Source of the DNA: an uncultured Phocaeicola sp.
GTDB taxonomy: Bacteria; Bacteroidota; Bacteroidia; Bacteroidales; Bacteroidaceae
DNA length: 64,000 nucleotides
Direction: 5' to 3'
Assembly: GCA_948579315.1 (NCBI GenBank)
Contig: CAPAOL010000004.1
Span: 46,157 to 110,156, forward strand
The position numbers were made by a program, and so were the translations under genes. A model generated the notes under the pieces. The model saw nothing but the letters and a program-made list of their open reading frames with translations, had not been told where the DNA came from and did no database searches. Positions 26,557 to 35,585 of the stretch are shown here, one piece after another. The first letter of the stretch is position 1; every line of letters begins with the position of its first letter.

Positions 26557-27550
26557 CCATCCGTTTGCCTTGTACAATCAGGTCATGGTTCTCATTGACA
26601 AGTTTTAATTTACCAGCCACTTCATTCAGAGGGATGGAGCCAATTTCCGCACCTTGCAGAGAGACCATTCGTCCGAATTGTCCGGAAGCAATCAGTTCTG
26701 TGGCATGTCCACCCATACGAGTGGCCAGATTACGGTCGTAGGGAGTAGGAGAGCCGCCACGCTGGATATATCCCAGTACAGTTTCACGGGTCTCGAATCC
26801 GGTTTCATATTCTATTTCTTGGGCTATATATTCGGCGGCTTTTTTGCCGTCCATGGTTTTGATGCCTTCTGCGACAACAACAATGGAATAGGGCTTCCCT
26901 TTTTTCAAGCGTTCAATGATGGTATTGCCTATATTATGAATATCATAAGACAGTTCCGGAATAAGAATCACGTCACCGCCTCCCGCCATTCCGGAATAAA
27001 GTGCAATCCAGCCAGCTTTATGTCCCATCACTTCAATAACCATGACACGTTGGTGTGAACTGGCTGTAGAATGCAGCCGGTCAATGGCATCGGTAGCAAT
27101 GGTCACGGCAGAATCGAATCCGAATGAAACGTCTGTTCCCCAAACATCGTTATCTATTGTTTTAGGTACAGAAACAACGTTCACACCTGCTTGGGCCAGT
27201 TTGGCTGCGGTCTTTTGGGTTCCGTTTCCGCCGATACATACGATACAGTCCAGACCTAGATCATGGATATTCTTTAACATCAAAGCCGGTTTGTCCTCCG
27301 AGGCTGCCGACAGGCGTTTCTTGAATGGCTTTTCTCTGGAAGTGCCTAGTATTGTCCCTCCCAGATTTAACAAGCCCGATAATGATTTTTCTGTCAATGG
27401 TTCTACGTCATTGTCCAGCAATCCCCGGAATCCGCTATGAATTCCATAAACTTCCATACCGTAATGATTTATCGCTGTTTTGCAAACTCCTCTAATTGTG
27501 GCGTTTATTCCTGGACAGTCTCCTCCTGATGTCAATATTCCTATCTTCAT
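26540..27550 (-). CDS. pfkA: 6-phosphofructokinase
   Basis: The enzyme phosphorylates fructose 6-phosphate to fructose 1,6-bisphosphate in glycolysis. The 336-residue length is close to that of the bacterial ATP-dependent enzyme. Visible motifs are the nucleotide loop TSGGDCPGINATIRG, the substrate loop PKTIDND with the catalytic Asp133, and GYIQRGGSPTPYDR. At the phosphoryl-donor site it has Gly110 (E. coli Gly104), which indicates ATP use. It also has Lys130 (E. coli Gly124) and Asn109 where E. coli has the Mg-binding Asp103. The combination deserves a donor-specificity check. It is convergent with the regulator gene. Confidence 0.93.
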   Translation of the reverse strand: MKIGILTSGGDCPGINATIRGVCKTAINHYGMEVYGIHSGFRGLLDNDVEPLTEKSLSGLLNLGGTILGTSREKPFKKRLSAASEDKPALMLKNIHDLGLDCIVCIGGNGTQKTAAKLAQAGVNVVSVPKTIDNDVWGTDVSFGFDSAVTIATDAIDRLHSTASSHQRVMVIEVMGHKAGWIALYSGMAGGGDVILIPELSYDIHNIGNTIIERLKKGKPYSIVVVAEGIKTMDGKKAAEYIAQEIEYETGFETRETVLGYIQRGGSPTPYDRNLATRMGGHATELIASGQFGRMVSLQGAEIGSIPLNEVAGKLKLVNENHDLIVQGKRMGICFG

Positions 27551-27659
27551 AGCCTTTGATGTTAAGTTGTAAGCGACCGTAAAGATAACAAAAAATAAAA
27601 GTAATGTAGAAAACTATAAAAAAAATAATGTTATCAGCCATTATAATATAGAAATAAGC

Positions 27660-27668
27660 TATTTTTGC
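27660..27668 (+). promoter_or_regulatory. -7 promoter element for the GH3 operon
   Basis: TATTTTTGC is an exact TAnnTTTG match 30 bp before the ATG at 27698. A TTG codon in frame with the GH3 gene (27665) lies inside this element, which argues that translation does not begin there. Confidence 0.5.
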
Positions 27669-27697
27669 AAGATATAACGAATCGTATACTAAGACAA

Positions 27698-29203
27698 ATG
27701 AATTCTACCAGATTAATTAGTACGCTATTCAAGCCCAGACAAAAAGCGACAGCCTTGTATGCAACTCAGGCTGAGGCGCTCCAACATAAAGTGTTTTGCC
27801 GGCTGATGAAGGATGCGGCCCATACGGAGTGGGGATTGAAATATGGCTATAAAGACATAAAGAGATATCAAGACTTTCAACGTGTACCTATACAGACTTA
27901 CGAAGAAATCAAGCCATACGTGGAACGGATGCGTCATGGAGAGAAAGATGTCCTGTGGCGTGGAGAAGTGCAGTGGTTTGCCAAATCTTCAGGAACAACT
28001 AATGACAAAAGTAAGTTTATTCCTGTCAGCAGGGAGGGACTTCATGATATTCATTATGCGGGTGGTATGGATGCAGTGGCGCTGTATCTCCAACAAAATC
28101 CTGAGAGTCGTTTTTTCTCTGGAAAAGGTCTGATTCTTGGAGGAAGCCATGCACCAAACTATAATGTGAAACGAAGTCTTGTAGGAGACCTTTCTGCCAT
28201 ATTGATTGAAAATGTGAATCCGTTGGTCAATCTGATTCGGGTGCCCGATAAAAAGATTGCGTTGCTGAGTGATTTCGAGGAAAAAGTAGAAAGGATTACT
28301 CGTGCCACAATGAATCAGAATGTGACCAATCTTTCAGGAGTGCCGTCATGGATGATGGCTGTACTGAAACATATTCTGGAAGTGAAGGGAACGGATAATT
28401 TGGCGGAAGTATGGCCTGATTTGGAAGTTTTTTTTCATGGAGGGGTTGCTTTTACTCCTTATCGCGAACAATATAAACAGCTTATTCGTAGCGACAAGAT
28501 GCATTATATGGAAACATACAATGCCAGTGAAGGTTTTTTCGGATTACAAAATGATTTCAGTGATCCTTCCATGTTACTGATGATTGACTATGGGGTATTT
28601 TATGAATTTATTCCGATGGAAGATGTCGGTACTGAAAATCCTCATATTGTTCCGTTAACAGATGTGGAGTTGAATAAAAATTATGCGATGGTCATCAGTA
28701 CTTCCTGCGGATTGTGGCGTTATATGATTGGTGATACCGTGAAGTTCACCAACAAACACCCCTATAAATTTGTTATAACAGGGCGTACCAAGCACTTTAT
28801 TAATGCATTTGGTGAGGAGTTGATGGTGGATAATGCGGAACAAGGGTTGGCAAAAGCCTGCGAGGCGACCGGTGCACAGATTATTGATTATTCTGCTGCT
28901 CCTGTTTTCATGGATGCACATGCCAAGTGCCGTCATCAGTGGCTGATAGAATTTGCCGTTATGCCGGATTCTTTAGAGAATTTTAGTCGGGTTCTTGACA
29001 CTTCTTTACAACAAATTAACTCCGATTACGAAGCTAAACGCCATAAAAACATTACCTTGCAGCCGTTGGAAATAATCGTGGCGAGACCTAATCTGTTCCA
29101 CGATTGGCTGAAAGAAAAAGGCAAATTAGGCGGACAGCACAAAGTGCCGAGATTGAGCAATACGCGTGATTATATAGAAGAAATGCTAAGCTTGAACCAA
29201 TAA
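27698..29203 (+). CDS. GH3 auxin-responsive-promoter family adenylating enzyme
   Basis: The family belongs to the ANL superfamily and, in plants, joins amino acids to acyl acids such as auxin through acyl-adenylates. The bacterial substrate is unknown. The 501-residue protein shows the ATP-binding motif WFAKSSGTTNDKSKFIP, the second motif METYNASEGFFGLQ, and the hinge and C-terminal region YKFVITGRTKHFINAFGEEL. I start at the ATG at 27698 (MNSTRLIS); an upstream in-frame TTG at 27665 falls in the promoter element. It heads an operon with the Ig-like lipoprotein 4 bp downstream and the DUF3108 protein. The linkage hints at a cell-envelope role. Confidence 0.88.
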   Translation: MNSTRLISTLFKPRQKATALYATQAEALQHKVFCRLMKDAAHTEWGLKYGYKDIKRYQDFQRVPIQTYEEIKPYVERMRHGEKDVLWRGEVQWFAKSSGTTNDKSKFIPVSREGLHDIHYAGGMDAVALYLQQNPESRFFSGKGLILGGSHAPNYNVKRSLVGDLSAILIENVNPLVNLIRVPDKKIALLSDFEEKVERITRATMNQNVTNLSGVPSWMMAVLKHILEVKGTDNLAEVWPDLEVFFHGGVAFTPYREQYKQLIRSDKMHYMETYNASEGFFGLQNDFSDPSMLLMIDYGVFYEFIPMEDVGTENPHIVPLTDVELNKNYAMVISTSCGLWRYMIGDTVKFTNKHPYKFVITGRTKHFINAFGEELMVDNAEQGLAKACEATGAQIIDYSAAPVFMDAHAKCRHQWLIEFAVMPDSLENFSRVLDTSLQQINSDYEAKRHKNITLQPLEIIVARPNLFHDWLKEKGKLGGQHKVPRLSNTRDYIEEMLSLNQ

Positions 29204-29207
29204 GAAC

Positions 29208-31130
29208 ATGAATTGGAAAAAACATAAATTACCTGCTTTGTTGATGCTGATGATCGTGGTGTATTCCTGCGCAAGCATGGGAACACCGGATGGAGGTCCG
29301 TATGATGAGGAGCCGCCCAAGTTTATCAGAAGCTCTCCCAAGCCGTATGCAACAAACAATAAGAATAAGAAGATTGCCATTGAATTTGATGAGTTCATCA
29401 AATTAGAGAAAACATCGGAGAAGGTGGTAGTGTCTCCTCCTCAATTGGAACAACCTGATATTAAGGCAAGCGGCAGAAGAGTATTGGTTAACCTCATGGA
29501 CTCATTGAAGCCCAATACCACTTATACCATTGATTTTTCGGATGCCATTGTGGATAACAATGAGGGTAATCCGCTAGGTAATTATGCTTTTTCTTTTTCT
29601 ACGGGAGAAGCCATTGATACACTGGAAGTTTCCGGAAATGTATTGGCTGCTGCTGATTTGGAACCTGTCAAAGGTATGATGGTGGGATTGCATGCAGATC
29701 TGAGCGATAGCGCTTTTGTCAAGAAACCGTTTGACCGTGTATCCCGTACTGATAGCCGAGGGCGTTTTACCATCCGCGGTATCGCACCTGGTAAATATCA
29801 TATCTTTGGTTTGATGGATGGTAACCAGAATTATTTGTATGACTCCAAGACCGAGATGATTGCTTTTTGTGATTCTATTATTATTCCTTCCATGGAGGCT
29901 GCTGTGCGTCAGGATACGTTGTGGAAGGATACAGCGACTATCGATACGATTAAAACAGTGGGGTATACCCGTTTTCTGCCGGATAATATTGTTCTAAGAG
30001 CATTTAAGGGAATAAATAACCGCCAGTATCTGTCCAAGAGCGAGCGTGATAAAGAGAATCATTTTATATTATCTTTCAGTGCGCCGGCCGATACGTTGCC
30101 TGTTTTGAAAGGATTGAACTTTGATGAGAAGGATGCGTTTATTATAGAAACGACTCCACGAAACGACTCAATTTGTTATTGGATCAAGGATTCGTTGGTT
30201 TATCAGATGGATACGCTGGAGGTTCAGTTGGATTATTTATATACGGATACACTAAACCGGTTGGTTCCCAAAACCGATACCATTTATCTGGCTAATAAAC
30301 TGACAAGAGAGCAACGGGAAAAATTGCAGAAAAAAGCGAATGAGGAAAAGGAGAAGGAACGTAAAAAAAGGGAGAAAAAAGGAGATACCATCAGGGTGGA
30401 ACCAACTAAATTCCTGACTATGAACGTCGATGCTCCGTCAGCATTCGATATATACAGGAATATCTATCTATCTTTTGAAGAACCTGTGGCAAGCATAGAC
30501 ACGGCGGCCATTCATATGGAAGTAAAGGTGGATAGTGTGTGGCAACCGGCTCCTTTCTTCTTTATGGCAGACTCGTTGATGCCACGTCAATATCAGATAT
30601 TGGCAGATTGGCAACCGGAGCAGGAATATCAGTTGACTATTGATTCTTTGGCGTTTATTGGTATTTATGGGCTGCATACGGACAAAGTCCAGCAAACGGT
30701 GAAAGTGAAAAAAATGGACGAGTACGGAACTATCTTGTTGAATATAAAAGGAACTGCTCCCCATGCTGTTGCCGAGTTGTTGGATGCGAATGGAAATGTA
30801 TTGCGCCAACAACCGGTAACGGAGGAAGGAACGGCGGACTTCTATTTCTTGAATCCGAGTACGAAATATTATATACGTTTGTTTAACGACCATAATAATA
30901 ACGGAGTTTGGGATACGGGAGATTATGATAAGAAGATTCAGCCTGAAGAGGTTTTCTATTTCCCGAAAGTTTGGGAAATGAAAGCTAACTTTGAATTTGA
31001 AGAGAATTGGGATGTGAATGCTATTCCTATAGACAAGCAAAAGCTGGATGAAATAAAGAAACAAAAACCGGAAGAGACCAAAAAGGTGCAAGATAGAAAT
31101 AAAGAAAGAGCTAGAAAACTAGGCCGATGA
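29208..31130 (+). CDS. Ig-like (Big_5) domain lipoprotein, function unknown
   Basis: This 640-residue protein has a lipoprotein signal peptide with lipobox VVYSC (Cys21), then a Big_5 Ig-like domain at about residues 36-135 (PKFIRSSPKPYATNNKNKKI to GNYAFSFSTG). A carboxypeptidase-regulatory-like fold follows (SRTDSRGRFTIRGIAPGKYH), then a long region ending in a charged Lys/Glu-rich tail that may be coiled or flexible. It should be anchored in the outer membrane, probably facing the periplasm. The neighbouring GH3 enzyme and DUF3108 protein suggest a shared envelope task, but no activity can be assigned. Confidence 0.85.
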   Translation: MNWKKHKLPALLMLMIVVYSCASMGTPDGGPYDEEPPKFIRSSPKPYATNNKNKKIAIEFDEFIKLEKTSEKVVVSPPQLEQPDIKASGRRVLVNLMDSLKPNTTYTIDFSDAIVDNNEGNPLGNYAFSFSTGEAIDTLEVSGNVLAAADLEPVKGMMVGLHADLSDSAFVKKPFDRVSRTDSRGRFTIRGIAPGKYHIFGLMDGNQNYLYDSKTEMIAFCDSIIIPSMEAAVRQDTLWKDTATIDTIKTVGYTRFLPDNIVLRAFKGINNRQYLSKSERDKENHFILSFSAPADTLPVLKGLNFDEKDAFIIETTPRNDSICYWIKDSLVYQMDTLEVQLDYLYTDTLNRLVPKTDTIYLANKLTREQREKLQKKANEEKEKERKKREKKGDTIRVEPTKFLTMNVDAPSAFDIYRNIYLSFEEPVASIDTAAIHMEVKVDSVWQPAPFFFMADSLMPRQYQILADWQPEQEYQLTIDSLAFIGIYGLHTDKVQQTVKVKKMDEYGTILLNIKGTAPHAVAELLDANGNVLRQQPVTEEGTADFYFLNPSTKYYIRLFNDHNNNGVWDTGDYDKKIQPEEVFYFPKVWEMKANFEFEENWDVNAIPIDKQKLDEIKKQKPEETKKVQDRNKERARKLGR

Positions 31131-31936
31131 AAAAAACTATTCTCATATTATTGTGCGGCTGGTTTGCCATTATGGCAACCAGGGCGCAATGTGCGGCACA
31201 AAACGAAGCTATCCAGGCAGGTGAAGAATTAGTGTACGATTTAAAGTTTAACTGGAAATTCATTTGGGTTGCTGCCGGACAGGCAAAAATGGACATGCAG
31301 GCTATTACTTATCAGGGGAAACCTTGTTTTCGTAGTAACTTGATTTCTGTCAGTAACAGACAAGTTGATTTCTTTTTTAAGATGCGTGATACATTGACTT
31401 GTATTACCAGCAGTCGTCTGGAACCTGTTTATTTTCGTAAAGGAGCCGAAGAGGGCGACCGCTATACGGTGGACGAAGTATGGTTCAGTTATAAAAACGG
31501 GAAATGTATTGCCGATCAGCGTCGTATGAGGAGGGAACGGGATACGGTGAAATCGAAAGACCAAAGTGATGAGTGTATTTTTGATATGCTGAGCATATTG
31601 ATGAGGGCACGTTCATTTGATGTAAGTGACTATAAAGTCGGCGATAAAATATTGTTTGATATGGCTACAGGTACTAAAGTAGAGCAGCAAACATTGATTT
31701 ATCGTGGCCGGAAGAATTTTAAGGCGGAGAATGGTGTGAAATACCGTTGTTTGGTCTTTTCCTTGGTAGAGTATAAAAAAGGAAAAGAAAAAGAGGTAAT
31801 AACCTTTTATGTAACTGATGATAAAAACCATTTGCCGGTGCGTTTGGATTTATATTTGAATTTTGGTTCGGCAAAAGCATTTCTGAGAGAGATAAAGGGG
31901 AACCGTCATCCTCTAACTTCCATTATAGAAAAGTAG
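31127..31936 (+). CDS. Exported DUF3108 domain protein
   Basis: The 269-residue protein overlaps the preceding gene by 4 bp (ATGA), so the two are translated together. A signal peptide ends near ATRAQC. The DUF3108 fold begins at AGEELVYDLKFNWKFIWVAA and continues through YFRKGAEEGDRYTVDEVWFS and HLPVRLDLYLNFGSAKAFLR. Family members are exported proteins of unknown function found in many Bacteroidetes and Proteobacteria. It is the last gene of the GH3 operon, and a hairpin follows. Confidence 0.87.
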   Translation: MKKTILILLCGWFAIMATRAQCAAQNEAIQAGEELVYDLKFNWKFIWVAAGQAKMDMQAITYQGKPCFRSNLISVSNRQVDFFFKMRDTLTCITSSRLEPVYFRKGAEEGDRYTVDEVWFSYKNGKCIADQRRMRRERDTVKSKDQSDECIFDMLSILMRARSFDVSDYKVGDKILFDMATGTKVEQQTLIYRGRKNFKAENGVKYRCLVFSLVEYKKGKEKEVITFYVTDDKNHLPVRLDLYLNFGSAKAFLREIKGNRHPLTSIIEK

Positions 31937-31958
31937 CGGTTTGTCTTGATATAGTAAT

Positions 31959-31992
31959 ACCGCCGGGCCTTGGCAGATGCCGGGTCGGCGGT
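31959..31992. terminator. Possible terminator between convergent genes
   Basis: ACCGCCG (31959-31965) pairs with CGGCGGT (31986-31992), and further G+C-rich bases inside may extend the stem imperfectly. A TTGTGTTGTTG stretch follows on the plus strand. It lies in the 88-bp gap between the DUF3108 gene and the exported protein at 32025. Confidence 0.5.
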
Positions 31993-32024
31993 TGTGTTGT
32001 TGTATATTCATTATGAATGGTATG

Positions 32025-32846
32025 TTATTCATCGAACAGTTTGGCCTGTCTGGAAATAAGTTTCAAGGTCTTTCCTTCATTTAATGCAGTAAGAATAGTT
32101 TCACCCCCTTTGTTCACTTTGCATAAAGAGATTTTCGGTCCCATGATTTCGGTAATCCGTATTTCACCGATTTTGGTTTCTATATTATGTCCTTCCAGTA
32201 TGCCATCTTCCACTACATCAAAGCGTAATCCTTCTTTGATAGGATCATCATATCCCAGGTTGATATAAATGGTTTTTGCCTTGTCTCTTTTGGTAGATAC
32301 CACTTTCAGTATTGAACCGTATACTTTGAAGTGATTTTCTACAAAAAGTCCCATTTCGTATGGCACATTGATTAATGAATTCTCTAAAGCGCTATATTGG
32401 GTGGCATCTTTACCGGATGCTGAGCCTGTCTCTTCATAATTGCGTGTGCTGATAGTTACTCCGTCACTGGTCCGTATTAAATCAAGGCGCAGGGTGAATT
32501 TCTCTTTATAACTGTTCTCACGGCTGTGGTAACGTCTGTGAGAGCTTCCGTCATCGGTTGCTTCCCTTTGTATCAGGTTTCCTTTTAACAGGTACTCTGC
32601 TCTGAAGCGGCGTGCATCTTCCAGCGGGCTCAGACTGAGATCACTTCCAGCCGAAACGGCGTCCACTACATTGATGCGGTTGGTGTTGCGGATACCATCG
32701 ATAAATGCGAGACGAATCAGGTTGATCGCCCTGTTGGGTATTTTGATCTCACTATTGAAGTCATCTACATAAATCGTATATTTTTGTCCGGATGCTTCTA
32801 AGGATATGACTGTCAAAATTATTAATAATAGGATATTACGTTTCAT
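32025..32846 (-). CDS. Exported protein of unknown function, CsgG/TolB-like N-terminal fold possible
   Basis: I do not recognise a named family. The 273-residue protein starts at the ATG at 32846 (MKRNILLLIILTVISLEASG), a clear signal peptide; an ATG 51 bp upstream would bury it. The first part, with YTIYVDDFNS and FRAEYLLKGNLIQREATDDG, recalls the N-terminal fold of CsgG and TolB. The C-terminal part (LRFDVVEDGILEGHNIETKI and LCKVNKGGETI) recalls FlgT-like surface or secretion proteins. Both comparisons are by eye. It is a single-gene unit, divergent from the sensor kinase. Confidence 0.75.
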   Translation of the reverse strand: MKRNILLLIILTVISLEASGQKYTIYVDDFNSEIKIPNRAINLIRLAFIDGIRNTNRINVVDAVSAGSDLSLSPLEDARRFRAEYLLKGNLIQREATDDGSSHRRYHSRENSYKEKFTLRLDLIRTSDGVTISTRNYEETGSASGKDATQYSALENSLINVPYEMGLFVENHFKVYGSILKVVSTKRDKAKTIYINLGYDDPIKEGLRFDVVEDGILEGHNIETKIGEIRITEIMGPKISLCKVNKGGETILTALNEGKTLKLISRQAKLFDE

Positions 32847-32896
32847 GGTTATACGAATTTGTAAGGTTTGTAATGTAGTTCTTTTACGAAAATACA

Positions 32897-32925
32897 CAGT
32901 TCGCTGTTTATTTGCAAGTGAACTG
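32897..32925. repeat. Palindrome in the divergent region before the sensor kinase
   Basis: CAGTTCGCT (32897-32905) and AGTGAACTG (32917-32925) form a 9-bp inverted repeat with one mismatch and an 11-base centre. Its place between divergent genes suggests an operator or a 5' hairpin. Confidence 0.4.
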
Positions 32926-33005
32926 CGTTAAAATAGATTTCGGGCATTGATTATTTATTGCCGGTGTTTATTTTTTCATGTTTAAGTATTTGGTATTGAC
33001 AGATA

Positions 33006-35468
33006 ATGATTATCTTGGTGCATAAATTAAAAGGTAGCTTGTATATGGGGAAGATTCAAGAGAATGATGCAAGGTTGCAGCAGCTTGTATCAATGGCACG
33101 CATAGGATGGTGGGAGGTGGACTTTGATGAAGGAGTTTACTATTGTTCTGAGTTTGTAGCCGATTTGTTAGGAATAGAAGGGAATAAGATTTCTGCTAAA
33201 GATTTCGCGAATCTGATTTGTGAGAATTATCGGGAGCGTATTTTGGAGGAATTTCGCTCTTTCCGGATGATGGAGATTTATGAGCAGGTTTTTCCGATAC
33301 ATTCCAAATATGGGATGATGTGGGTCAGTACCAAGGTCGGTGAGAAGCGTATTACCAAAGAAGGTCATGTCCGCGTCATGGGTATGTTGCAATGTATTTC
33401 CCGGCAACGGATGAATATGCAGGAGCAGACGGTAGACCGGTTGAACTCTTTATTATCTCGTTTGAACGGCATTTCCAAGTCATTGCTTGATTTTTTGCAT
33501 TCTGATGATATTACCTTGGTTATCAATAAGATTTTAAAGGAGGTATTGCGCCAATTTCAAGCAGATCGTACTTATATTTTTGAATTGGACAGGAAATTGC
33601 ATACGGAAGTCTGTACCTATGAAATAGCAGTGGAGGGTATAAAAGAACGTAAGGTTTTATTGTCGGAATCTTCTATTGATTATGCCTCCTGGTGGACAGG
33701 ACAGATATTGGCTGGTGATCCAATCATTCTTTTTACATTAAATTTGCTTCCTGATTCAGCCGGGGCGGATAAGCGTAGATTAGAGGAATATGGAGTGAAA
33801 TCTACTATGGTGGTGCCTTTGAACTCAAAAGACGGAGTGTGGGGGTATATAGGGGTGGATATGGTGCGTGAGCACCGGAATTGGTGCAATGAGGATTATC
33901 AATGGTTTGTCTCTTTGGGTAATATTATCAGTATTTGTATGGAATTGAGACGCTCTGAATCTGAAGCCCGGCTGGAAAAAGCTTATTTGCAGAATATTTA
34001 TAAGAATCTTCCTGCTGGTATCGAGTTGTATGATAAGGATGGGTTTATGACAGATTTGAATGACAAGGAGATGGAAATCTTCGGTCTCCGGCATAAGGAG
34101 GATGTGATAGGATTGAATTTATTTGATAATCCTTTGCTGCCGCAGGGATTGAAAGATAAGTTGAAAGCAGGAGCACCTATTGATATGTCGTTTAATTATG
34201 ATTTCGACCGTTTGGACGGCTATTATTCTACTTCTCGTACCGGTACTATCAGTTTGATCTCGAAATTCGCTCCACTTTATGATGCTTTGGGCAATCTGAT
34301 AAATATATTGTTGATCAATATTGATAATACGGAAACAACAAATGCATATAGCAAAATACAGGACTTTGAGGAGTTTTTCACATTGATTGGTAACTATGCC
34401 AAAGTAGGATATGCCCATTTTAATGCCTTGAAATGTGATGGCTATGCTGTGAATAGCTGGTATCGGAATGTAGGTGAGAAAGAAGGAACTCCATTGAATG
34501 AGATTATCAAAGTGCATTCTCATTTTCATCCGGATGATCGCAGGATGATGCTTCGCTTCTTTGATCAGGTATTGATACGGGAAGCCAGCCATCTGAGGCG
34601 TGATGTGCGTATATTACGTGAAGATGGCACGTATACATGGACAAGAGTCAATGTAATGGTACGCGATTTTCGTCCGGAAGACGGGATTATTGATATGGTT
34701 TGTGTCAATTATGACATAACTGAACTGAAAGAAACGGAGCGGAAGTTGATAGCGGCAAGAGATAAAGCGGAAGAGCTGGATTGTTTGAAATCCGCTTTTC
34801 TGGCTAATATGAGTCATGAGATCCGCACTCCGCTGAATGCTATAGTGGGGTTTTCCAGCCTTTTAACGGAAACGGAAGATATGAAGGACCGCAAGCAGTA
34901 CATGGCTATTGTACAGGAGAATACGGAGTTGCTTCTTCAGCTTATTTCAGATATTCTTGATTTATCGAAGATGGAGTCGGGAGCTTTTGAATTTGTCAAG
35001 AGTGATACGGATGTCAATCTGCTTTGCAGTGAGATTATCCGTTCTTTACGCATGAAAGTGCCGGCCGGTGTGGAGCTGGTGTTTGAAGAATGCTTGCCCG
35101 GATGTCATGTATGGGCAGACAAGAATCGTTTGAATCAAGTCATTTCCAATTTCATTAATAACGCTTTGAAGTTCACTTTTTCGGGCAGCATAACGTTAGG
35201 ATATTATAGGCAGACAGATGGGTATCTGCGGTTTTATGTTCGTGATACAGGAATGGGAATCCCGAAGAATAAGATAAAAACAGTATTTGACCGTTTTGTG
35301 AAACTGAACAGTTTTGTTCATGGTACGGGACTTGGCTTGTCTATTTGTAAGAGTCTGGTGGAACAGATGGGTGGAACTATCGGTGTGGAGTCAGAAGAAG
35401 GAGAAGGCTCTTGCTTTTGGTTTACTTATCCTTATCAGGAAATGGCTGGTAGTATTCTGGTACCGTAG
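33006..35468 (+). CDS. Soluble PAS/GAF sensor histidine kinase
   Basis: This 820-residue kinase has no membrane helix, so it should sense a cytoplasmic signal. Order: PAS domain at about residues 25-130 (ARIGWWEVDFDEGVYYCSEF), GAF domain at about 155-310 (QFQADRTYIFELD to WGYIGVDMV), a second PAS (NLPAGIELYDKDGFMTDLND) and a third PAS with PAC (HFHPDDRRMMLRFF to VCVNYDITEL). Then come HisKA with His604 in ANMSHEIRTPLNAI and an ATPase domain (DTGMGIPKNKIKTVFDRFVK, GTGLGLSICKSLVEQMGG). No receiver domain or response-regulator gene is nearby. The ATG at 33045 (MGKIQEND) is an equally likely start. Confidence 0.9.
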   Translation: MIILVHKLKGSLYMGKIQENDARLQQLVSMARIGWWEVDFDEGVYYCSEFVADLLGIEGNKISAKDFANLICENYRERILEEFRSFRMMEIYEQVFPIHSKYGMMWVSTKVGEKRITKEGHVRVMGMLQCISRQRMNMQEQTVDRLNSLLSRLNGISKSLLDFLHSDDITLVINKILKEVLRQFQADRTYIFELDRKLHTEVCTYEIAVEGIKERKVLLSESSIDYASWWTGQILAGDPIILFTLNLLPDSAGADKRRLEEYGVKSTMVVPLNSKDGVWGYIGVDMVREHRNWCNEDYQWFVSLGNIISICMELRRSESEARLEKAYLQNIYKNLPAGIELYDKDGFMTDLNDKEMEIFGLRHKEDVIGLNLFDNPLLPQGLKDKLKAGAPIDMSFNYDFDRLDGYYSTSRTGTISLISKFAPLYDALGNLINILLINIDNTETTNAYSKIQDFEEFFTLIGNYAKVGYAHFNALKCDGYAVNSWYRNVGEKEGTPLNEIIKVHSHFHPDDRRMMLRFFDQVLIREASHLRRDVRILREDGTYTWTRVNVMVRDFRPEDGIIDMVCVNYDITELKETERKLIAARDKAEELDCLKSAFLANMSHEIRTPLNAIVGFSSLLTETEDMKDRKQYMAIVQENTELLLQLISDILDLSKMESGAFEFVKSDTDVNLLCSEIIRSLRMKVPAGVELVFEECLPGCHVWADKNRLNQVISNFINNALKFTFSGSITLGYYRQTDGYLRFYVRDTGMGIPKNKIKTVFDRFVKLNSFVHGTGLGLSICKSLVEQMGGTIGVESEEGEGSCFWFTYPYQEMAGSILVP

Positions 35469-35495
35469 AGGGGTTTGATTAATAAAGGTTTATAG

Positions 35496-35568
35496 CTGTA
35501 GGGGTGAATTGAGTTCATCCGGATACATTGATTTTGTGGTATCGGGTGGGAGCATTTCACCCCTACAG
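35496..35568. repeat. REP-like inverted repeat in a convergent gap
   Basis: CTGTAGGGGTGAA (35496-35508) and TTCACCCCTACAG (35556-35568) are perfect 13-bp inverted arms around a 47-base centre that itself contains the palindrome ATCCGGAT. It fills most of the 117-bp gap between the kinase gene and the convergent exported-protein gene, as palindromic extragenic repeats often do. It could also serve as terminator for both. Confidence 0.6.
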
Positions 35569-35585
35569 TGAACCGGGATTATATG

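Noticed and set aside
27665..27697. TTG start at 27665 for the GH3 gene
   Set aside because: It also falls within a TAnnTTTG promoter element, and the ATG at 27698 is well placed.
30468..31091. A 207-codon minus-strand ORF inside the Ig-like lipoprotein gene
   Set aside because: It is antisense to a real gene, with no start signal or domain.
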